From: Anaerolineae bacterium
GTDB lineage: Bacteria > Chloroflexota > Anaerolineae > JAADDB01
NCBI GenBank assembly: GCA_015486895.1
Contig: WFQT01000050.1
Span: forward strand, 1-10,439
Length of the DNA stretch: 10,439 bases
Reading direction: 5' to 3'
The position numbers were made by a program, and so were the translations under genes. Below the pieces are notes generated by a model. That model saw only the letters and a list, made by a program, of their open reading frames with translations, ran no database searches and was not told where the DNA came from. Every line of letters begins with the position of its first letter. The stretch's first letter is position 1. Below are positions 7,401-10,439 of this stretch, piece after piece.

Positions 7401-7642
7401 ATGCCGCGGCCTTCATCCCATACGGTCAGGCTCTCATTGGGGTGAATAGTGACTTCGATGCGATCACAAGCGCCTGCCATGGCCTCGTCAATAGCATTAT
7501 CCACCACCTCGTAGACCATATGGTGTAGCGCTTTAACGTCAGTGCCGCCGATATACATTCCCGGCCGGCGGCGGACGGCCTCTAATCCTTCCAATACCTG
7601 GATGTCCTCTGCCGTGTAGTGCAAAGGGGAGTTTGATTTCAT
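4433..7642 (-). CDS. gyrB: DNA gyrase subunit B interrupted by an in-frame intein
   Basis: The ATPase subunit of gyrase, which with GyrA introduces negative supercoils. The precursor has 1069 residues, and removing the 431-residue intein leaves 638, the normal GyrB length. The N-terminal GHKL ATPase shows EVVDNAIDEA (Glu45, Asn49), DEGRGIP (Asp76) and GGLHGVGVSAVNALS (~116-130). The TOPRIM domain begins at VEGDSAGG (Glu429) and resumes after the intein with TDADVDG (932-938). The C-terminal QRYKGLGEMNPEQLW follows. The start was set at ATG 7642 (MKSNSPLHYTAEDIQVLEGLEAVRRRPGMYIGG), which aligns with family N-termini. The frame is open further upstream but overlaps the preceding gene. GTG at 7648 is an alternative with GGAG 11 nt before it. 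Only 11 nt separate this ATG from the stop of the membrane-protein gene, so the two are probably co-transcribed. Topoisomerase IV ParE is less likely given the GyrB-like length and motifs. Confidence 0.95.
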   Translation of the reverse strand: MKSNSPLHYTAEDIQVLEGLEAVRRRPGMYIGGTDVKALHHMVYEVVDNAIDEAMAGACDRIEVTIHPNESLTVWDEGRGIPVDIHQQTGQSALTVVMTKLHAGGKFGGGGYKVSGGLHGVGVSAVNALSTWLEVEVRRNGKVYRQRFERGRPVTGVKVVGKTSSKDTGTTVTFLRDDTIFDALHYRREVLLQRFREMAFLTRGLTIKMVDERQDPPFEMTFYFDGGVKSFVRYLNRNREALHNPIYVEKQIDSTLVEAAIQYTNGYTESVFAFANTINTPDGGTHLTGLRSALTRSLNDYARKNGLLKENEPNFTGEDTREGLTAIISVKLPDPQFESQTKVKLLNAEVKTLVESTVVEAMGTWLENNPSAAKAVVQKCRTSFRAREAARKARDLVIRKSALESMTLPGKLADCSERDAAKTELYLVEGDSAGGSAKQGRDRRFQAILPLRGKILNVEKARLDRALDNKEVQALITALGTGIGDQFNLDNLRYGRIIIMSVDGQELTFVRFPNGVIRSVQIGSFVDSFFGGERVGENLADYQVLCFNSETQETDFRPLKNVIRHPQKEPLFALKTALGREVRVTSSHSVYVWEDGEVHLRRGDAIRPGDWLVVPRQLPLYQPEPVESLDLLAGLLPFVRENAYTVRLLNQAGVVVPLTASGALLGGAALTAALPDHGTMITLESSPQLAIPRFMPVSRELMTFLGFLVARGRYVPEQKVMRFLFEEDALDLAEEVGLQWRHLVGVVPSFQVDEDGSFYWEVSHPLLVAICHYFGFAGPRQGWILPDLLFNVPRALQMTFLRSFFLASGQVESEGIAFVHESKALLNRLSYLLLDFGVLPALQLDRAVPRLLLQTAVDLMTLEPVWSDHYNAIRVVSTERDMPVRQIGGDLAALLVEEVTSVTASNGMVYDFSVEEHENFICGLGGVCCHNTDADVDGAHIRTLLLTFFFRYMAPLIEDSHLYIAQPPLYLIKAGKEHAYAYSEEEKDRLLAKFEGKKVTLQRYKGLGEMNPEQLWETTMKMENRSLLQVTIEDAASADRTFDILMGGSVPPRRKFIQTHARSVRNLDV
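4850..6142 (-). mobile_element. 431-residue GyrB intein with degenerate LAGLIDADG endonuclease region
   Basis: A protein-splicing element at precursor residues 501-931, between IIIM and TDADVDG, exactly where normal GyrB reads IIIMTDADVDG. Splicing features: Ser1 in SVDGQELTFV (block A), T85-x-x-H88 in VRVTSSHSVYVW (block B), VYDFSVEEHENFICG (block F, 409-423), and the terminal His430-Asn431 followed by Thr+1 of the host protein. All residues for class 1 splicing are present, using Ser1 rather than Cys1. The central ~190 residues match a LAGLIDADG endonuclease in layout: LMTFLGFLVARGRY (201-214) and FLRSFFLASGQVE (300-312). In each, the position where an acidic residue is expected (…VAEG…, …FLADG…) is Arg or Ser. 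The intein therefore probably still splices but no longer cuts DNA. Confidence 0.92.
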
Positions 7643-7653
7643 TGTCACGGTTA

Positions 7654-8679
7654 TCACGACTCCGTTTGATCGTGCGTCTGTTTCTGGGAAGCCACCTCTA
7701 CCTGGGCAGCCAGTTCTTGCTGCCAACAGGAGAAACGATCCCGGTAAAATAACATGCTGGCCAGGGCAACACCACTACTGATGTAGGCATTGCCAGCAAT
7801 GCCAATGATCAACCCTAAGGAGCTACTACCCAACCGCTCCCAAATTAAGTAAAACCCCTCGGTCAACGCTAAGCCCAATCCGACCAATAGCACCGTCGCC
7901 CAGAAATTACGCCAAACAACGTTGAGACTACGAGCCATAGCAGTTAAGACAGGGGCCCGGTCCAGAACAATGGACTCTGGCACAAAAGCAAATGTTACCA
8001 ATAGCCAAAGCATGAGCCAGCTACTTAGCATCAGGAAGAAACCCATAATAGCAGTCATCATAGTACTCCCGAAAAGCGAAGCGAACAGGAGAACGAAGGA
8101 GAGAATCATGGATGCCACAAAGATACCAACTAACATAATCAAGGAGAAAAGGATAAAGGATGCCCAACTGCGGCCCAGATCGTACAACAAAGTAGCCCAA
8201 GAAAAGTGATCTCCGCGCAATAGCACAGCCATGGGAACCATGTAAGCCGCTGCCAGCAACAAGCCGAGCACAACCATCAAGATTACAAAGATAAAGAGCT
8301 GGCCTGTGCCATACAATTGCCAGGTGGTTGCGGAAGAAATAACTGGCGAAGTCAATCCCAAGCCGCCTAACAGGCTGGGTGGCCCCATGGGAGATAGCGC
8401 CAACACGGAGAAAAGATTTACCTGTTTCAACTGCTCTAAGGTCTTAGTAACCATCTCCATATAATCGGAGGGAAAGGCCACGGAGGTGTTGGCAAAAAAC
8501 TTTTCCAATGCCTCCACCGCGTCACTGGCGGAGACATGCGGCCCTAACCAAAGCCAGAGGTCCACTAGCACCGGCACCAATATCAGCCAAATGTGCTGCC
8601 CAACCCCTTGGTAACCGGAGGACAAAGCGTCAATGACGCTAATTTTCTTGATTTTCTTGTTTTCTTTTTCTGTAACCAT
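7654..8679 (-). CDS. Six-pass membrane protein of unknown function, upstream of gyrB
   Basis: 341 residues with a charged N-terminus (MVTEKENKKIKK). Predicted membrane helices lie near residues 29-46, 127-149, 172-202, 205-232, 258-278 and 287-311. A ~75-residue, mostly soluble loop (47-126) follows the first helix, and the polar, Gln-rich C-terminal tail begins near 313. The stretch APVLTAMARSLNVVWRNFW (242-260) resembles a segment repeated in GPDPase-membrane-domain/DUF7847-like integral membrane proteins, but this is only a resemblance and I do not assign a function. Its stop is 11 nt before the gyrB start, and a promoter lies directly before its ATG, so it is the first gene of a gyrB operon. 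No catalytic motif is visible. No Shine-Dalgarno sequence precedes the ATG, and the next Met is residue 74, inside the loop, so 8679 is the only sensible start. Confidence 0.8.
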   Translation of the reverse strand: MVTEKENKKIKKISVIDALSSGYQGVGQHIWLILVPVLVDLWLWLGPHVSASDAVEALEKFFANTSVAFPSDYMEMVTKTLEQLKQVNLFSVLALSPMGPPSLLGGLGLTSPVISSATTWQLYGTGQLFIFVILMVVLGLLLAAAYMVPMAVLLRGDHFSWATLLYDLGRSWASFILFSLIMLVGIFVASMILSFVLLFASLFGSTMMTAIMGFFLMLSSWLMLWLLVTFAFVPESIVLDRAPVLTAMARSLNVVWRNFWATVLLVGLGLALTEGFYLIWERLGSSSLGLIIGIAGNAYISSGVALASMLFYRDRFSCWQQELAAQVEVASQKQTHDQTES

Positions 8680-8687
8680 AATGTCAA

Positions 8688-8696
8688 ATTATACCA
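8688..8696 (-). promoter_or_regulatory. Extended -10 promoter of the membrane protein-gyrB operon
   Basis: The minus strand reads TGGTATAAT (8696-8688), a perfect TGnTATAAT extended -10. The spacing to a -35 is poor (best candidate is TTCTGG-like), which extended -10 promoters tolerate. The ATG at 8679 begins only 9 nt after the TATAAT, so a start at the usual distance would leave a leader of about 3 nt or none. Confidence 0.6.
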
Positions 8697-8785
8697 CAGA
8701 AAGCAGAATACCAGAATTTTCAGCAACTCCAAATATGAGGATTCCCCGGGGGATGGCATTCACTAAGAAAGAACCCGACAGCGGG

Positions 8786-8822
8786 AATCAGCGTTCATCT
8801 GCGTCATCAGCGTTCTATTTTC
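8786..8822. repeat. Short tandem repeat of ATCAGCGTTC/ATCTGCGTC units
   Basis: Reads as ATCAGCGTTC, ATCTGCGTC, ATCAGCGTTC in direct succession, each unit 9-10 nt. Similar ATCTGCGT-type arrays are dispersed between genes in several bacterial phyla, in my recollection. No coding potential. Confidence 0.55.
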
Positions 8823-8833
8823 GAAGCAGGTCA

Positions 8834-8867
8834 GAGATCACTTCATCGTTGCGCTATTCGCAATGAC
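8834..8867. repeat. Single-arm copy of the interspersed palindromic element
   Basis: 34 bp aligning without gaps to 2531-2564, with 25 of 34 identities, including GAGATC, CTTC, the TGCG loop region and the end TCGCAATGAC. The internal stem differs at several paired positions, but pairing is largely kept (A-T and T-A replace G-C and C-G, with one C/T mismatch and one G-T pair). This points to a structured family rather than chance similarity. Confidence 0.65.
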
Positions 8868-8887
8868 AACAGAATTTTGTGTTTTTT

Positions 8888-8950
8888 ATCTTCGCGGCCT
8901 CTGCCTCTTTGCTGCCTGGCGTTAAATCTTTTTCTCTGCGGCTCTGCGTC
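8888..8950. repeat. Degenerate CTCTGCG/CTTTGCG-type heptamer repeat tract
   Basis: Recurrent 7-8-nt units such as CTTCGCGG, CCTCTGC, CTCTTTGC, CTCTGCGG and CTCTGCGTC, interrupted by GGCGTTAAATCTTTTT. On the opposite strand this resembles the dispersed intergenic arrays of the AACGCAGAG/GCAAAGAGGC type seen in many bacteria. It appears decayed. Confidence 0.55.
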
Positions 8951-8971
8951 AGACCTGTTCTCGGGGGTGAC

Positions 8972-9012
8972 GATTCTTAGCAGCGATCAGATTTAGAGTT
9001 GCTGCCAGAATC
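8972..9012 (-). terminator. Imperfect inverted repeat after the radical SAM gene, weak terminator candidate
   Basis: GATTCTTAGCAGC (8972-8984) and GCTGCCAGAATC (9001-9012) can pair over two blocks (GATTC/GAATC and GCAGC/GCTGC) across a 16-nt spacer, starting 6 nt after the stop codon. No T tract follows on the minus strand, so factor-independent termination is doubtful. Confidence 0.3.
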
Positions 9013-9017
9013 TAGCG

Positions 9018-10154
9018 CTATTTAGCATCGGTATGCCGGGCCGTAGATGGCCGGTCATAAACAACCAAAGTGCTGCTTTTCTGCAACCGATTGGGATCGC
9101 GCTGTGCATCCCCTTCCTCTACCGGCCTGTTCCCTTGCGAAGTGGAGAAGGTCGGTTTCCACCAGGCCCATTCTGTGCAATGATTACACGGGAAAACATC
9201 ATCTAAATCATTTTCAATATGGCGACGGCGCAACTCCTGCATACGGGGACCATTCCAATTCTTCATCACCCGTACTTTGCCATCTTCGTCAATGACACTG
9301 CCCAAAGGGAAACGAGAGTTAAAATCGCGATCGCACATAGAGATACTACCATCCCAGTAGATATGCACGTGATACCAAAGGTTCGGACAAGGATAGCGCT
9401 TAGCCGGCAAGTCTGGCTCGTACGCCCGCAACTCGTTGATCTCATCAACCTGCCCAGCCCAAGAGTCAAACGCCTTAACGTGAATGCGATCCACGCCGGG
9501 GATGCTCCATGTCTCCACGAACTCGTCAATCTCGTCCACCGTTTGTTGCATCTGGATGATCTGCAAATTGACGTATGTGTCGTAATGGTCAGTCGATTTT
9601 ATCTCAATGAAACGACGAATGTTCTGATTAGTACGCTCAAAATCGGCGTTCACCCGCACCGATTCATAAGTCTCAGGGCGCATCCCATCCAGAGAGAGAT
9701 AAATGGCACTCAGGCCAGCTTCCAAAAGTTGGCGCGACTTTTCTTCCGTCAGTAACGTAGCATTAGTGCTGATTTCTGACCGCAGCCCTTTGGCACTGCA
9801 ATATTCCACCATGTCGACGATCCGCTTATGCAAGAGTGGTTCGCCCCAAATATGCAAGGTTGTCGCCTTCACATACGGCGCCATTTCATCCACAATTTGC
9901 CTGAATACATCAAAATCCATGAAACCTTTGGGCCGGGTGACTTCCCCGCGCCCGGTGGGACACATGATACACTTCAAGTTGCAAATATTCGTAGACTCAA
10001 TATACATGCGATCGGGGGGCGGCACGAATTTAGTCTGTCCGGTAGCGTAAGCCAGGTATTTCACCGGAGCCAACACTTGCTGTTCGTAATAGCGCAGTTT
10101 GCGCTGTACTTTCTGTACCAGAGACAATTCCCGCCTGTGTCCGTTTATGCCCAT
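9018..10154 (-). CDS. Radical SAM protein with SPASM-like C-terminal cysteines
   Basis: 378 residues. The radical SAM 4Fe-4S motif CNLKCIMC (Cys58, Cys62, Cys65) follows MYIESTNI. The SAM-binding GEP-type motif appears as GEPLLH (104-109), and ISTNATLL (128-135) and SAIYLSLDG (149-157) mark later barrel strands. C-terminal Cys256 (YPCPNLW), Cys274 (DGSISMCDRDF) and Cys323/Cys326 (CNHCTEW) match a SPASM/twitch auxiliary-cluster region. The last ~40 residues are polar and probably disordered. The family includes peptide-modifying maturases and enzymes of cofactor or glycan metabolism. No precursor peptide was found beside it, so the substrate is unknown. The start at 10154 has GGAG about 10 nt upstream and lies inside the end of the upstream gene (10-bp overlap, ATGGGCATAA), so translational coupling is likely. 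Confidence 0.9.
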   Translation of the reverse strand: MGINGHRRELSLVQKVQRKLRYYEQQVLAPVKYLAYATGQTKFVPPPDRMYIESTNICNLKCIMCPTGRGEVTRPKGFMDFDVFRQIVDEMAPYVKATTLHIWGEPLLHKRIVDMVEYCSAKGLRSEISTNATLLTEEKSRQLLEAGLSAIYLSLDGMRPETYESVRVNADFERTNQNIRRFIEIKSTDHYDTYVNLQIIQMQQTVDEIDEFVETWSIPGVDRIHVKAFDSWAGQVDEINELRAYEPDLPAKRYPCPNLWYHVHIYWDGSISMCDRDFNSRFPLGSVIDEDGKVRVMKNWNGPRMQELRRRHIENDLDDVFPCNHCTEWAWWKPTFSTSQGNRPVEEGDAQRDPNRLQKSSTLVVYDRPSTARHTDAK

Positions 10155-10439
10155 AATTCTGCTTCTCCACGTTCTTTATTTCGCTTAAATTTACTAAACA
10201 GCCCTAAAGTCGTCAAACCGCGACCTATCGTGCGCAACGCGTCATTGCGGCGAACTTTCCAAAGGAAGTCACCTACCTCTTTGCCAAAAGACTGTTGGTA
10301 AAGACGGTGGGCTTTAGCTTCCAGGAAACGTCGCCGAGCAATAACCGCATAATGGCTCAGCTTCTCATCGGCCACTTCCGAAACATTCAGGAAGGGAGCA
10401 ATATCGGAGAGATAACTGGTATAATAATACGTCTTGGTG
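10145..10439 (-). CDS. C-terminal ~97 residues of an unrecognised protein, truncated by window edge
   Basis: The frame is open from the right edge (…TKTYYYTSYLSDIAPFLNVSE) to the TAA at 10145, so this is the 3' end of a longer gene rather than a free-standing ORF; the in-frame GTG at 10375 is internal. The visible part is rich in Arg, Lys and aromatic residues, is probably helical (VIARRRFLEAKAHRLYQQ) and ends in a basic tail (FSKFKRNKERGEAELWA). It overlaps the radical SAM gene by 10 bp, so the products probably act in one pathway. The C-terminus has some flavour of B12-binding radical SAM proteins, but this is too weak to assign. Confidence 0.7.
   Translation of the reverse strand, partial: TKTYYYTSYLSDIAPFLNVSEVADEKLSHYAVIARRRFLEAKAHRLYQQSFGKEVGDFLWKVRRNDALRTIGRGLTTLGLFSKFKRNKERGEAELWA

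Larger units (their letters stand above)
8680..9017. other. 338-bp repeat-rich intergenic region
   Basis: No gene found. It contains the extended -10 promoter (8688-8696), a near-palindrome around CCCCGGGGG (8741-8754), a 7-bp inverted pair GATTCCC/GGGAATC (8740-8746 and 8783-8789), a short tandem GCGT-type repeat (8786-8822), a palindromic repeat arm (8834-8867), a CTCTGCG-type repeat tract (8888-8950) and an imperfect inverted repeat after the radical SAM gene (8972-9012). It looks like a place where repeat sequences accumulate. Confidence 0.65.

Noticed and set aside
7643..7726. 28-residue N-terminal extension of GyrB from an upstream ATG at 7726
   Set aside because: The extension lies within the 3' end of the membrane-protein gene, has no GyrB similarity, and family N-termini align with MKSNSPLHYTAEDIQVLEGL at 7642.
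8633..8866. 77-codon plus-strand ORF across the repeat-rich gap
   Set aside because: Runs through a promoter and dispersed repeats, without a ribosome-binding site or similarity to a protein family.
9219..9755. 178-codon plus-strand ORF
   Set aside because: Antisense to the radical SAM gene, whose protein carries clear motifs throughout this stretch.
10145..10375. A free-standing 76-residue gene starting at GTG 10375
   Set aside because: The frame is open upstream to the window edge with coding-like sequence, so the GTG is most likely internal to a longer gene.

Overview
The window (about 10.4 kb, roughly 52% G+C by eye) looks like chromosomal DNA from a Chloroflexota-like bacterium (Anaerolineae/Caldilineae type). 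That placement is an inference. It rests on the style of the BaeR/BaeS-like two-component pair, the secreted repeat protein, a membrane-protein gene in front of gyrB, an archaeal-type-length glutamate dehydrogenase, and interspersed palindromic repeats. No rRNA, tRNA or CRISPR array was seen. All complete genes are on the minus strand except the glutamate dehydrogenase gene.

Left block (1-2378, minus strand): a secreted protein with two copies of an ~80-residue helical module, then an OmpR-family response regulator, then the N-terminal part of its sensor kinase, which runs off the left edge. A strong hairpin separates the secreted-protein gene from the regulator gene, and each has its own promoter. 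The two promoters share a 14-bp motif (13/14 identical), and in the secreted-protein promoter it lies within three head-to-tail 11-bp repeats next to a perfect TATAAT. This suggests a self-regulated envelope-stress-like circuit in which the regulator controls both itself and the secreted protein.

Middle (2379-4432): a ~650-bp non-coding stretch holds a palindromic interspersed repeat, several hairpins and a near-consensus sigma-70 promoter with a ~190-nt leader. The promoter drives a 416-residue glutamate dehydrogenase. Behind that gene are a 15-bp perfect terminator-like hairpin and a ~100-bp imperfect inverted repeat enclosing three small hairpins.

Right-centre (4433-8696, minus strand): an apparent two-gene operon encodes a six-pass membrane protein of unknown function and DNA gyrase subunit B. 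GyrB is split by an in-frame 431-residue intein inserted directly before the TOPRIM DxDxD metal site. The splicing residues are intact, but both LAGLIDADG-like motifs have lost their expected acidic residue. The operon promoter is an extended -10 so close to the first ATG that the mRNA may be nearly leaderless.

Right (8697-10439): a repeat-rich gap of ~330 bp, then a radical SAM protein with a SPASM-like cysteine-rich C-terminus. It overlaps by 10 bp the end of an unrecognised gene that enters from the right edge.
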